Below are positions 23,707 through 33,212 of a stretch of DNA of 48,328 nt, piece after piece (position 1 is the stretch's first letter; each line of letters begins with the position of its first letter). Source of the DNA: Chloroflexota bacterium (lineage in GTDB: Bacteria; Chloroflexota; Anaerolineae; J102); the NCBI GenBank assembly GCA_024224665.1, contig JAAENG010000017.1, positions 1-48,328 of the forward strand, read 5' to 3'. A model generated the notes under the pieces. The model saw only the letters and a program-made list of their open reading frames with translations, had not been told where the DNA came from and did no database searches. Both the position numbers and the translations under genes were made by a program.

Positions 23707-26013
23707 ATGTCCTATCTCGATCTGGGATCTTCATCTCAAGCCTGGTTCTTGGCTCCGACCCCTCGCATCGCCCTCGACGCCCCCATCGTTGGCGATGGCC
23801 CCGTCGTTGGCGATGGCCCCTTTTTAGACGACTTACAGGGGGTGTCCGGCTGGTTGCCGGCGCGGGTGCCAGGCTGTGTGCAACGGGATCTCATGCGAGT
23901 GGGCCAACTGCCCGATCTGTACAAGTCCCCTGATCCCTATGAAGCGTCTCACTGGATACACGACAATGATTGGTGGTACCGCACAGAGCTACCGGCGATC
24001 CCGGCTGACCAGCGCGCCTGGCTTCGTTTTGACGGCATCGATTACCAGGGCGCTGTGGTGCTGAATGGCGTTGAGCTGGGCCGTGGCGCCGGGATGTACG
24101 CTCGCCGCCAGTGGGAGGTGACAGAAGCGTTGCGGCAAGGAAAAGGTGATCTGGCCGTGCGTATTTGGGGCGCGGGTGCTCTACCCAAATGGCCTGATTC
24201 TGTTGCGCTCCGCCTCAAGCGCCAGGTGATGAGCCGATTGCAAGGTGGAATTCCCGCCTTCGACGACCGTCTGCTAACCCTGAAAGCGCCGCTGCATTTC
24301 GGCTGGGATTTCGCGCCGCGTCTCTTGCCAATAGGCATCTGGGATGATGTGGCACTGCATTGCGCCAGAGATGTTGGCATTGTCGATGTGTGGGCTCGAG
24401 CGGAGTGGGAGCCAGAGCATGGTGTGATTGTACAGCTGGCAGTGGACGCTAACTGTGAAAAGAGCATACATATAACTCTGAAAATGACCGGGGTCAAAAA
24501 TAATCTCGAATGTCTGCCTCTGCGCAAGACAATCGAGGTAAGATCGGGGCGGCAGATCATACACTTGCACTGGAAACAGGCGCTATTACAGCCGTGGACA
24601 ACGCACGATCGAGGTGTTCCACAGCGCTATCGGCTGAGCATCCAATTAGAAGATGAGCGGGGTATACTGGATGAACACGAGACCATGGTGGGGTGTCGGA
24701 CCATTGCCTGGGAACAGCCCTCGTCCAGTCGAGATAGCGCTCGGCAGCTTTTTCTGAACGGTGAACGATTGCGTTTGCGTGGTGTCAATTGGGTACCGTT
24801 GGACCTGCTTCCGGGCGCAGAAGAGGAAGTCGTGCGCTATCGCAGGTTGCTGCAGGCTGCCGTCGATGCCGGTGTGAACGCCTTGCGCGTGTGGGGTGGG
24901 GGCGGGCGTGAGCGCAAATGTTTTTATGATCTCTGCGACGAGCTAGGGTTGCTGGTCTGGCAGGAATTGCCCATCGCCTGTGTATTCCTCGACCGCATGT
25001 CACAAGAACGGGCCTTTCTCGATCTCGCTCGTCAGGAGGCGAGTGGTATCGTGCGCTCTTTGCGAGGACATCCATCCCTTATGTTGTGGGGAGGGGGCAA
25101 TGAGTGGGGCCCGGGCCGCCACAAAAAGCTAGCCGCTGTTTTGGGAGAAGTGGTCGCGCATGAAGACCCCTCACGGCGCTGGTTGCCTGCCTCGCCGGGG
25201 CCGCACGACAGCCATAACTGGCAGGTCTGGCATGACAAGGCGCCTCCCGATCACTACTCGAAGGATCCCTCGCCACTGCTTAGTGAGTTCGGCCTCGCCG
25301 CTCCGCCGCATGCGGAGACAATGGCGAAGCTGTTGCCACCTGAAACCCTGTGGCCCCCCACCGATACCTGGCTCGAACGCCATGCTGAACCCGACAAACT
25401 GTGCCATTACGCCCAAGCGCTTGGCTCACTCGATCTACATCAGACTTCATCGCCCTCCGAAGCGCGGGCGGCACTTGAGTCGTTTGTGCTTGCCAGCCAG
25501 AATGCGCAAGCTCGTGGTTTGCAAGCGGGCATCGAGGCTTATCGATTACGCGAAAATGCGATCGGCGCCTTTATCTGGCAGTGGAACGAGCCCTGGCCCG
25601 CCATCTGTTGGAGCATCATACCCTATTCCGGCCCCCCCAAGCGCGCTTACGAGCAGATCCGCCGCTCATACAGTCCCATCGCCCCCCTGGCCCGACTGAC
25701 AGCCGATGGCGTCGAACTTTGGATAGTCAACGATCTCCCAACATCGCCGGGCGCTTGCGAAATGATCGCGCGCGTCGATGGGGAGGTTGTCTGGGAGGGG
25801 AAGGTGACACCGCCGGCCAATGATCGCGAGCTGGTCTATGTGTTACCTTCTACGGATTCGTCGGCGCAATGCCTGGCGCTTGAACTCAAGGGGCCGGGCG
25901 TCGAACAGTTCAATGATTATGCCCTAAACCTGGTTTGGCCTGCCGTCCCTACCAGCAGGCGGCCATTGCTCTGGCTGCGATCTCTGGTGAAACGATGGGC
26001 TCTGCGTTGGTAA
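23707..26013 (+). CDS. Glycoside hydrolase family 2, beta-mannosidase-like
   Basis: Predicted to release mannose (or a related sugar) from the non-reducing end of beta-linked glycans. The jelly-roll domain has VPGCVQRDLMRVGQLPDLY and NDWWYRTELP, typical of beta-mannosidases. The TIM barrel begins near RLRGVNWVPLDLLPG. The acid/base Glu lies in MLWGGGNEWG (Glu466) and the nucleophile in LLSEFGLAAPP (Glu527). WQWNEPWPAICWSIIPYSG is also typical. No signal peptide is visible, so it is probably cytoplasmic. The ORF track start at 23626 overlaps the start of the divergent protease gene. I prefer the ATG at 23707 (MSYLDLGSS), giving 768 residues. Near the N-terminus IVGDGP/VVGDGP is a small in-frame tandem duplication. 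Confidence 0.93.
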   Translation: MSYLDLGSSSQAWFLAPTPRIALDAPIVGDGPVVGDGPFLDDLQGVSGWLPARVPGCVQRDLMRVGQLPDLYKSPDPYEASHWIHDNDWWYRTELPAIPADQRAWLRFDGIDYQGAVVLNGVELGRGAGMYARRQWEVTEALRQGKGDLAVRIWGAGALPKWPDSVALRLKRQVMSRLQGGIPAFDDRLLTLKAPLHFGWDFAPRLLPIGIWDDVALHCARDVGIVDVWARAEWEPEHGVIVQLAVDANCEKSIHITLKMTGVKNNLECLPLRKTIEVRSGRQIIHLHWKQALLQPWTTHDRGVPQRYRLSIQLEDERGILDEHETMVGCRTIAWEQPSSSRDSARQLFLNGERLRLRGVNWVPLDLLPGAEEEVVRYRRLLQAAVDAGVNALRVWGGGGRERKCFYDLCDELGLLVWQELPIACVFLDRMSQERAFLDLARQEASGIVRSLRGHPSLMLWGGGNEWGPGRHKKLAAVLGEVVAHEDPSRRWLPASPGPHDSHNWQVWHDKAPPDHYSKDPSPLLSEFGLAAPPHAETMAKLLPPETLWPPTDTWLERHAEPDKLCHYAQALGSLDLHQTSSPSEARAALESFVLASQNAQARGLQAGIEAYRLRENAIGAFIWQWNEPWPAICWSIIPYSGPPKRAYEQIRRSYSPIAPLARLTADGVELWIVNDLPTSPGACEMIARVDGEVVWEGKVTPPANDRELVYVLPSTDSSAQCLALELKGPGVEQFNDYALNLVWPAVPTSRRPLLWLRSLVKRWALRW

Positions 26014-26095
26014 CATCAACCAGGACTTGACGATGTATTCATGCCATTGGTAGATTGCATGAACCCGCTATGACAGAAAACTGTGTGCGGCTCAC

Positions 26096-27601
26096 CTACG
26101 GCTGCCAAGACAATCGCTCTTCAATCCAACCGCGGGTGATGAACTCCGGTTCTCTCGCAACCCGTCCATCGAGCGGTCCTGGCAATGCAAACATCCGACG
26201 CTGATTTCCACCATTGGCATTCATCACCCAAATGGACCACTGCCCATCTCTGTCAGAGGCAAAGGCGATATAGCGGCCGTCAGGTGACCAGGTCGGAAGA
26301 CCGTCGTTGGCGCTGTTTTCTGTTAGTCTTTTCAGACCGGAACCATCGACCTGGATTCGATAGATCTCCCAGCCATTATCCCGCTGAGACATGAAGAGGA
26401 TGACATTGCCGTTGGGTGATGGCGCAGGTGCAGTTGCTGATCCATCTTCTACAACCATGATCCTATTCGATCCATCACCATTCATGACGGCAATACCCGA
26501 TGCAGGGAATGTCGTACGATAAACAATGCGTCCATCCGGCATGGCTGATGGCATTTCACCATAGACTGCGGAACCACCCTCTGTGAGTGTTTGCTCGTCG
26601 CCTGCATGGGAATTCACCCGATAAACCCGCGACTGCCGATCGCTCTCTCTACGTGAGAAAAAGAGTAAGTGGCCACCGTCAGCCGTCCAGACTGGCGCGG
26701 CATCTTCGAGAAATGTACTCAACCGTTTGAGTCCGGCGCCATCAAGATTCAGTGTTTCGATCCCGCGCTCATCTGATTTCCACCTGCGGACCGCCAGATC
26801 GCGTCCATTGGGGCTGAGGCTTGGCTGGCTGGCGTTATCCATAACCAATTGCTGGGCTGAGCCATCGATGTTGGCGATAAAGACATCATACGTGGCTTTG
26901 GTTGTATTGAAAACAGGAAAGGCGATGCGCCCTTTGGGTGGTGGTGGCGGAGGTGGTTTGGGTGTGGCTTTCGGCCGTGCTTTTGTCGGGGCCGCTTCAG
27001 CGGTCGCTGTGGCTTGACTGGCTGCCCGGTTTTTGATGCGTGCCGTCGCCGTGAGTTGCACGATGGCCGTTTTGGTAGCTAGGGCGTCAGGTGTTTCTGT
27101 GGCGGTTTCGGTCGGTAAGGCAGTGGGTGTATGGATGGTGGTTTCCGTTGGCGTCGCAGTGGGTTCTTCCGTCGGCACGGGGCTTGGCGTATCGGTGGGG
27201 GGGATGATGATGGGTGTATTCGTAGCCGCGGGCGGTGTCCAGGTGGGGGTTGGCGCCGTTGGGGTTGCCGTCCGTATAGGGGTGGTCGTTGGGCTTGGTT
27301 TAGGTGTGTTCGTTACAGGGTAAGGTGTCGATACCTCTGCTACAGAAGCAAATGCAGGTGTGTACGTTGGCACCAGGGTGATGACTGGAACGGCGTCGCT
27401 CTGGGATCCATTGCCTGTGCCCATTGCCTGAGCCAGGAAATAAGAAATGGGTTTTGCCGACGTAACGGTTTCGACCACAGCTAAAGAGACGACACAAACG
27501 ATCAAAAACCCTAGCAGCATGACAACGGCCAATAGCGCCTGGGCACGTGGTGGTGCACTCTTTTGGGGATCTTGAGACATAGTAAATGGTAACTCCGACA
27601 T
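26096..27601 (-). CDS. Anchored TolB-like beta-propeller protein with Pro/Thr-rich linker
   Basis: A 501-residue protein with one membrane segment at about 22-45, followed by a long low-complexity linker rich in Thr, Pro and Ala (about 90-215, ending in KPPPPPPPKGR). After it comes a beta-propeller of WD40-like PD40 repeats such as PSLSPNGRDLAVRRWKSDER, APVWTADGGHLLFFSRRESD and PTWSPDGRYIAFASDRDGQW. The propeller should lie outside the membrane and bind protein or ligand. No enzyme domain is present. The alternative start at 27580 (MSQDPQKS) has GGAG upstream and could be the real one. The linker produces several false ORFs on the other strand. Confidence 0.87.
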   Translation of the reverse strand: MSELPFTMSQDPQKSAPPRAQALLAVVMLLGFLIVCVVSLAVVETVTSAKPISYFLAQAMGTGNGSQSDAVPVITLVPTYTPAFASVAEVSTPYPVTNTPKPSPTTTPIRTATPTAPTPTWTPPAATNTPIIIPPTDTPSPVPTEEPTATPTETTIHTPTALPTETATETPDALATKTAIVQLTATARIKNRAASQATATAEAAPTKARPKATPKPPPPPPPKGRIAFPVFNTTKATYDVFIANIDGSAQQLVMDNASQPSLSPNGRDLAVRRWKSDERGIETLNLDGAGLKRLSTFLEDAAPVWTADGGHLLFFSRRESDRQSRVYRVNSHAGDEQTLTEGGSAVYGEMPSAMPDGRIVYRTTFPASGIAVMNGDGSNRIMVVEDGSATAPAPSPNGNVILFMSQRDNGWEIYRIQVDGSGLKRLTENSANDGLPTWSPDGRYIAFASDRDGQWSIWVMNANGGNQRRMFALPGPLDGRVAREPEFITRGWIEERLSWQP

Positions 27602-27683
27602 CTTTAGGACTGGTGGCCGAGCCTAATGCCGTATTGACTGCTGGCAATAAGAGCGGCTCTGGCACCGAATAACAGGCCCTATT

Positions 27684-28553
27684 CTATGCCACTAGCTCCG
27701 GCAACACCAGCCATACACCCTTCGCATCGGCCACTGTCACATCGTCGACCAGCATTTTTCTCTCGACCAGAGTCTGTAGAACCGAACTCATATCGTTGCG
27801 CGGCCACTGCAGGATCTTGCCAGCGTCTGCACTTGTTGCGGCGCCAACTGATCTAAAAAAGAGCGACGCCAGATGTATTCGAGCCTCATTGCGAGAGATA
27901 GACCGCGCCTTTGCGGGTAATTGTGGATACCAACGATGAACGCACTCATACTTGAAGCTGTATCGCCAAGCGCCTGTTCGAGCGACACCCACCGGCAGGA
28001 TCTTGAAATCACGTTGCAGATAAGTGAGTGCCCGCTCGAAAGGACTGTTACTGGCTTTGCCTGTCATACGGATTTTCCGGCGCAGTGTGACAGTATCAAG
28101 TGGACCCTCCAGCAATGCATCATAGATGATCTTAGCCTCGTGTGACAGCTTACCATCCAGGTACTGGTCAAGATAATCCTCCTCTGGATCACCATAGTTT
28201 TCACTAAGTGCATAGAAATAGGGTGCTGTATCCAGAGAGATCATCGTTGCTTTTCCCCTAACGACCTTGGCGTAATACCACCATCGTTGATCTAGAGCTT
28301 GATCTTTCCATCCCCAGGTGATGTGCCCCGGATCATCGTGATCATTTGCTACAGATCGCGCCCCTGCCACAGCTGCCCACAGGTTGGGAAGTGTCACTCC
28401 CGAAATCGGCCAAAAATGTATATATCCTCTTGTATTGACAAAGTCGACAGCATCGGCAGGGGTCTTAACGCTTAGCTCTGGCGCCAAGCAAAATGTATCT
28501 TGACGATAACCGGCCAATCTATCAGGATCGAGTACAATGGTTGTAGCCAACAA
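27684..28553 (-). CDS. AlkZ-related winged-helix protein
   Basis: This 289-residue protein resembles the AlkZ/YcaQ-related group (winged-helix proteins related to DNA glycosylases). Telling segments are TRGYIHFWPISGVTLPNLW, DDPGHITWGWKDQALD, KATMISLDTAPYFYALSE and LLEGPLDTVTLRRKIRMTG, plus a C-terminal helix-turn-helix-like domain. AlkZ proteins unhook DNA crosslinks or remove alkylated bases. The QxQ or QxD catalytic motif of true AlkZ is not obvious here, so activity is uncertain. It lies on the same strand as the TolB-like gene, 82 bases upstream. The name rests on recalled family likeness. Confidence 0.7.
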   Translation of the reverse strand: MLATTIVLDPDRLAGYRQDTFCLAPELSVKTPADAVDFVNTRGYIHFWPISGVTLPNLWAAVAGARSVANDHDDPGHITWGWKDQALDQRWWYYAKVVRGKATMISLDTAPYFYALSENYGDPEEDYLDQYLDGKLSHEAKIIYDALLEGPLDTVTLRRKIRMTGKASNSPFERALTYLQRDFKILPVGVARTGAWRYSFKYECVHRWYPQLPAKARSISRNEARIHLASLFFRSVGAATSADAGKILQWPRNDMSSVLQTLVERKMLVDDVTVADAKGVWLVLPELVA

Positions 28554-28957
28554 TTCACCTCTTTTGGGTCTGCATCCGAACTCGCACCTGCGGCCTACTA
28601 CTTGCTACCTGCCCTAACGGGGCCTGATTTTCTCAGCGCGGTCCGGGAATAATCGCTAGACGTGTCTTATCGTTTACTTATCCGTCTTCAAGAATAGCAC
28701 AGTCAGTACGCCGATGCTATTAGGGCTGGTTGACACGATTCGCATCTGACCTTTCAGCCCGACATAACTCAAAACACGAAAGTTTCTTTTTACAATTGCA
28801 TGGCGTTGGGCTAGAATGATTTGATTCTTTTCACTCAAGGCTTTTTCAGCAAAATAATGATCCGGTTCAACCTGAGAAAGCTTCATGCGAATTCCTCGAT
28901 AACGCAAGACTCTGGATCATTATTTCTTGGAATTCGCCCAACCCATTCAGAGTAATC
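28554..28957. other. Intergenic region between AlkZ-related gene and folC
   Basis: This 404-base gap between divergent genes contains the second copy of repeat family B at its right side. ORF 28674-28907 begins inside that repeat and has no recognisable domain, so I do not call it. I see no tRNA, riboswitch or strong promoter in the rest. Confidence 0.6.
28837..28938. repeat. Dispersed element family B, copy 2 (inverted relative to copy 1)
   Basis: The reverse complement reads GGCGAATTCCAAGAAATAAT, then GGAATTCGC, AAGCTTTCTCAGGTTG, GGATCATTATTTTGCTG and AAAAAGCCTT. This matches 22870-22973 along the whole length with scattered substitutions. The outer hairpin is less perfect here (GGCTTTTTCAG against CTGAGAAAGC). 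It ends about 20 bases before the folC start. Confidence 0.85.
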
Positions 28958-30412
28958 ATGACGGACTATCAAAGAGTCCTTTTAGAGATCTTCGAGCACG
29001 TCGATTACAGTCGCTCTCGACAGATACCTTACAACGCCAGCACCTATAATCTCGGCCGCATGCGGGAATTGTGCAAACGTCTGGGGAATCCTCAGGATCA
29101 ATATCCATCTTTGCACATTGCCGGCAGCAAAGGCAAAGGTTCGACAGCCGCTATGGCCACCGCTATCTTGCAAGCGGCTGGATATCGCACCGGTCTATAC
29201 ACATCACCCCATTTGCACAGCTTCCGCGAGCGCATGCGCATCGACGGCGAACTGATTACACAAGAACAGCTCATTGAATTGTGGGGTCATGTCCGGCCCA
29301 TTGTGCGATCGCTCGAACGTACAACGACATTCGAGATCATCACCGCCTTGGCGTTTATGCATTTCAGCCGATCTCATGTCGGTTGGGCTGTGATGGAAGT
29401 CGGATTGGGTGGACGTCTCGACGCTACCAACGTGATACAATCTCAAGCATGCGCCATCACTTCACTCAGCTTCGAACATACCGACCTATTAGGCCATACG
29501 CTCAGCCTCATCGCCTTTGAAAAAGCAGGCATCATTAAATATGGTAACCCTGTTGTCGTAGGGCCGCAAGCGCCGGAAGCTATTTCGGTGATAGAAGACG
29601 TGGCAGAACAGACTGGCGCCAAATTGTGGCATGTCGGAGATGCTCATGAGCATCAGAATGGTTCCAAAAAAGTGCCTGATTGGCGTTGGATTCTGCATAA
29701 AGCTGACTCATCCGGCTTATGGTTGGATATCGTCAGCCCAGATGTGAAGATAAATGATATCGTCGTTCCCTTGGTGGGGTACCACCAGGCCGCTAATGCA
29801 ACTGTTGCCGTTGCCCTTGTACACACGTTACGCCAATCGGGCATCGAGATACCGGTCGCAGCCATTCGCGATGGTCTTGCACAGACCTACTGGCCTGGCC
29901 GCCTGGAGCGCCTTAATGAGGAGCCGCTCATCATTGTAGACAGCGCGCACAATGGCCAGAGTGCGGAGCGGCTAGAGCATTCTTTGCAATTGTTCCAATA
30001 TAAACGTCTGATATTGATTTTCGGTGCGTCGGCTGACAAGGATATCCAAGGTATGCTTGCGGTTCTGGCGCCACAAGCAGCCGCCATCTTGGTGACCCGC
30101 AGTTTTCACCCGCGTGCCGCAGAGCCGAAGACATTGGCCGAACTGGCGCGAGAGATCGCCCCAGATGTACCTGTCCATGTATTCGACGATGCCATTCCGG
30201 CATTGGAACTGGCGACCTCTTGGGCAGACAAAGAGGACCTCATTCTGGTTACCGGCTCTATATTTGTGGTCGCAGCGGCGCGCGAGGCATGGCGCGACAT
30301 CAGCCCCGGTTCATTGCCGCCAGAGGACTGGGCCTATCAAGCCGAGCCTATCGATGGTGAATTTGCACCCATGTTGAAAGACAGCTCACAGCACATACCT
30401 GAAAGCTTCTGA
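28958..30412 (+). CDS. folC: Folylpolyglutamate synthase / dihydrofolate synthase
   Basis: Mur-ligase-type enzyme that adds glutamate to folates (and in many bacteria also makes dihydrofolate). The P-loop is HIAGSKGKGSTAAMATAIL, followed by GLYTSPHLHSFRERMRIDGELI. VMEVGLGGRLDATNVI and ITSLSFEHTDLLGHTL form the central domain. WPGRLERL and IIVDSAHNGQSAE (more usually DGAHN) begin the C-terminal domain. The 484 residues include a tail of about 35 residues (after EAWRDISPG) that is not part of the core. The gene is monocistronic. Repeat family B lies directly upstream and family A directly downstream. Confidence 0.95.
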   Translation: MTDYQRVLLEIFEHVDYSRSRQIPYNASTYNLGRMRELCKRLGNPQDQYPSLHIAGSKGKGSTAAMATAILQAAGYRTGLYTSPHLHSFRERMRIDGELITQEQLIELWGHVRPIVRSLERTTTFEIITALAFMHFSRSHVGWAVMEVGLGGRLDATNVIQSQACAITSLSFEHTDLLGHTLSLIAFEKAGIIKYGNPVVVGPQAPEAISVIEDVAEQTGAKLWHVGDAHEHQNGSKKVPDWRWILHKADSSGLWLDIVSPDVKINDIVVPLVGYHQAANATVAVALVHTLRQSGIEIPVAAIRDGLAQTYWPGRLERLNEEPLIIVDSAHNGQSAERLEHSLQLFQYKRLILIFGASADKDIQGMLAVLAPQAAAILVTRSFHPRAAEPKTLAELAREIAPDVPVHVFDDAIPALELATSWADKEDLILVTGSIFVVAAAREAWRDISPGSLPPEDWAYQAEPIDGEFAPMLKDSSQHIPESF

Positions 30413-30428
30413 TCACATATAATTTTAT

Positions 30429-30614
30429 TCTCAGTAGATCCATATTCCACATCAGATGCTTCTCCATACCGTAAACCGGTAAACCTGAATACCGGAAAAC
30501 CGGGTGAATTACGCCTTGATATGCGTTTGGGCGGTGTATCCCGGTCTACTGTTCTACTGGTACCCGGTCTACAAACGCATCAACACGCCACTTTTTGGAT
30601 CTACTGATTCTGAG
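30429..30614. repeat. Dispersed element family A, copy 3 (most complete)
   Basis: A 186-base element in the 327-base folC-lon gap. The left end CTCAGTAGATCC and right end GGATCTACTGA-TTCTGAG form terminal inverted repeats. Inside are ACCGTAAACCGGTAAACCTG, TACCGGAAAACCGG, an inverted pair TTGATATGCGTTT/AAACGCATC, and GGTCTACTGTTCTACTGG-TACCCGGTCTAC. Nothing resembling a transposase is inside, so it is MITE-like. The remaining part of the gap before lon holds two CTGATCT heptamers (30711-30724). Confidence 0.85.
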
Positions 30615-30739
30615 TCCTTAACGTACCTTCTTATACATATGTCATTTATTATTAGGAGATGAGTTGATGAGGGATTAGAGGTTTTCGCCATTGCCATTCA
30701 TGAACCCTCTCTGATCTCTGATCTCTAATTACCCACCCT

Positions 30740-33208
30740 ATGGATCAACACGACTTTGACCGCTTTGCCTGGAACCTGAGTGAGGAATTCACTTTTCTCA
30801 ACGCTACCCTGCAAGGAGCAGAACGAGACGACATCGATATACCGCACCAAATTGCGGAAGATCGTATCGATGAATATCCGGTTGTCGCTTCTATCGACAC
30901 CGTTGTTTTCCCCAAATTGGCCGCCCCGTTATTTATCGGCAGAGATTTTTCGCGTCGCGCCGTTGAAGCGGCTCAAGATGAAGATCTACCCCTGCTGGTT
31001 GTGGCACAACGGGATCCAAACATTGAATTTCCTACAGTAACTGATCTTTACGCGATGGGGACTGAGGTGACCATTGGCCGCGTCTTGCGCATGCCAGACG
31101 GTACACAAAGTGTCTTTTGTCACGGCGAATTTCGTGTTGAGATCCTCGAAGTCGTACATGAGCGCCCTTACTTACGTGTCAAGGGCCGCCGTTTCACCGA
31201 GCCGGTCGAAATCGAGGAAGATATCGAGATCTTGATGCGGGCTGTGCTCGCTTTATACGAGAAGATCGTGTTTCTCAGCCAGAGTATTCCCGAAGAAGCC
31301 CTTGTAGCCGCCATGAATCTTGAGGATCCCGGCTGGTTATCTGACCTTATAACTTCAACGCTTAGCATATCTATCTCTAAACGGCAGGCTGTTCTGGAGA
31401 TGCTGGATCCGATCACCCGGCTCAGTCAAACCAGTATTACATTGGCAGAAGAACTCGACGTGCTTGAACTGGAAAACCAGATCCACGAACAGGTCCAACA
31501 GCAGATGGACCATTCTCAACGCGAATATTTTTTGCGCGAGCAACTGCGGGCTATTCAAGAGGAATTGGGTGAGGGAGATGAATTCAATCGTGATGTACTT
31601 GAGTTACGCCAACGCATTACCGAATCCGAAGTGCCGGAGGAAGTCAGGGCTAAGGCCGAGAAAGAACTGACCCGGCTGGCAGCCATGCCCTCGATGGCGC
31701 CTGAAAGTGGTGTAGTGCGCACTTATCTGGAATGGATACTCGACTTGCCCTGGGGCGAAGCAGGTCCAGACAACATGAATGTGCTCGACGCAGAAAAGGT
31801 GTTGGAGTCACATCATTATGGCCTCGAAAAAGCCAAAGAGCGGATCATCGAACACATTGCCGTGCGGAAATTGGCGGGCGATAACATGCGAACCCCGATT
31901 CTGTGCTTTGTGGGGCCTCCTGGCACTGGAAAGACCTCTATCGGCCGTTCTGTTGCTCAGGCTCTGGGGCGGAAATTCGTGCGGATCTCTTTAGGGGGCA
32001 TCCGAGATGAAGCAGAGATTCGGGGTCATCGGCGCACGTACATTGGCGCTATGCCCGGACGAGTGATTCAGACCATGCGCAATGTGGGGACAGTCAATCC
32101 TGTCTTTATGCTCGACGAAGTCGACAAAATGGGTTTTGACTTCAGAGGTGATCCTGCGTCTGCACTGTTAGAAGTGCTGGACCCTGAACAAAATCATGCC
32201 TTCAGCGACCATTATCTGGAAGTGCCCTACGATCTGAGTAATGTCTTTTTCATTGCTACAGCCAACAATCCGTACACCATCCCCCCGGCCCTACTCGACC
32301 GAATGGAAGTGATCGAATTTCCTGGGTATGCCAGCTTCGAGAAGAATTTGATAGCGCGCAAGTATATTATACCCCGCCTTTTGTGCGAGCATGGCCTCGA
32401 AGATACCGGGCTTCGTTTCACCGAAGCTGCTATCGATGCTGTAATTCAGAACTATACGTATGAGGCCGGTGTTCGTAATCTCGAACGTGAGCTGGCTTCG
32501 ATCTGTCGGAAGGTGGCGAGACGAACGGCCGAGGGTAGAAAAACGCACAGGCGTATCACGCCCTCGACGGTTGAGAGCCATCTGGGACCACCTCGTTACG
32601 AGCAAACCAGGATCGAGGAAGAGGATCAGGTCGGGGTTGCTACCAGCCTGGCCTGGACTGAAGGCGGCGGCGATCTGATGCAGATCGAAGTCATCATTAT
32701 GCCTGGCAAAGGGGGGTTGCTCTTGACCGGGCAACTGGGCGAAGTTATGCAAGAATCGGCCCAGGCGGCGCTGTCCTACGCACGCGCTCGCTCCGATGAT
32801 TATGGTTTCGGAGATATCGATTTGGATAAAGTCGATATTCACATTCATGTCCCTGAAGGTGCTATCCCCAAAGATGGCCCTTCGGCTGGCATCACATTGG
32901 CAGCAGCCCTGGTATCGGCCATCACCGAACGCCCGATTCGCCGGGATGTAGGCATGACGGGAGAGATCACACTTCGTGGCCGGGTGTTGCCCATTGGTGG
33001 ACTCAAGGAGAAGCTTTTAACGGCGCGTCGAGGTGGCTTGAAAACCGTCATCATCCCCCAACGAAATGAAAAGGATCTGGTAGATCTACCCCGGCATATC
33101 CGCCGCAATATCGATATCAAACTGGTTAACCATTTCGACCAGGTGTTGGCTATTGCCCTGTTAGGACAGCCCGAATCGGCCAAGGCAGTGCCACAACCTT
33201 CGAACTAG
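30740..33208 (+). CDS. lon: ATP-dependent protease Lon
   Basis: Hexameric cytoplasmic protease that degrades misfolded and regulatory proteins. The N-terminal LON substrate-binding domain begins after about 45 extra residues (EYPVVASIDTVVFPKLAAPLFIGR). It is followed by a coiled-coil region around DHSQREYFLREQLRAIQEELGEG. The AAA+ module has Walker A GPPGTGKT (392-399) and Walker B VFMLDEVDK. The protease domain has catalytic Ser715 in PKDGPSAGIT and Lys756 in LPIGGLKEKLL. At 822 residues it is a little longer than E. coli Lon because of the N-terminal extension. A small anchored protein gene starts four bases after its stop. Confidence 0.97.
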   Translation: MDQHDFDRFAWNLSEEFTFLNATLQGAERDDIDIPHQIAEDRIDEYPVVASIDTVVFPKLAAPLFIGRDFSRRAVEAAQDEDLPLLVVAQRDPNIEFPTVTDLYAMGTEVTIGRVLRMPDGTQSVFCHGEFRVEILEVVHERPYLRVKGRRFTEPVEIEEDIEILMRAVLALYEKIVFLSQSIPEEALVAAMNLEDPGWLSDLITSTLSISISKRQAVLEMLDPITRLSQTSITLAEELDVLELENQIHEQVQQQMDHSQREYFLREQLRAIQEELGEGDEFNRDVLELRQRITESEVPEEVRAKAEKELTRLAAMPSMAPESGVVRTYLEWILDLPWGEAGPDNMNVLDAEKVLESHHYGLEKAKERIIEHIAVRKLAGDNMRTPILCFVGPPGTGKTSIGRSVAQALGRKFVRISLGGIRDEAEIRGHRRTYIGAMPGRVIQTMRNVGTVNPVFMLDEVDKMGFDFRGDPASALLEVLDPEQNHAFSDHYLEVPYDLSNVFFIATANNPYTIPPALLDRMEVIEFPGYASFEKNLIARKYIIPRLLCEHGLEDTGLRFTEAAIDAVIQNYTYEAGVRNLERELASICRKVARRTAEGRKTHRRITPSTVESHLGPPRYEQTRIEEEDQVGVATSLAWTEGGGDLMQIEVIIMPGKGGLLLTGQLGEVMQESAQAALSYARARSDDYGFGDIDLDKVDIHIHVPEGAIPKDGPSAGITLAAALVSAITERPIRRDVGMTGEITLRGRVLPIGGLKEKLLTARRGGLKTVIIPQRNEKDLVDLPRHIRRNIDIKLVNHFDQVLAIALLGQPESAKAVPQPSN

Positions 33209-33212
33209 ACTC

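Noticed and set aside
27033-27484. Plus-strand ORFs opposite the TolB-like gene
   Set aside because: They are antisense readings of the Thr/Pro-rich linker, whose biased composition lacks stops.
28674-28907. 77-residue minus-strand ORF
   Set aside because: It starts inside repeat family B, shows no domain and no clear ribosome-binding site. A decayed small gene cannot be excluded.
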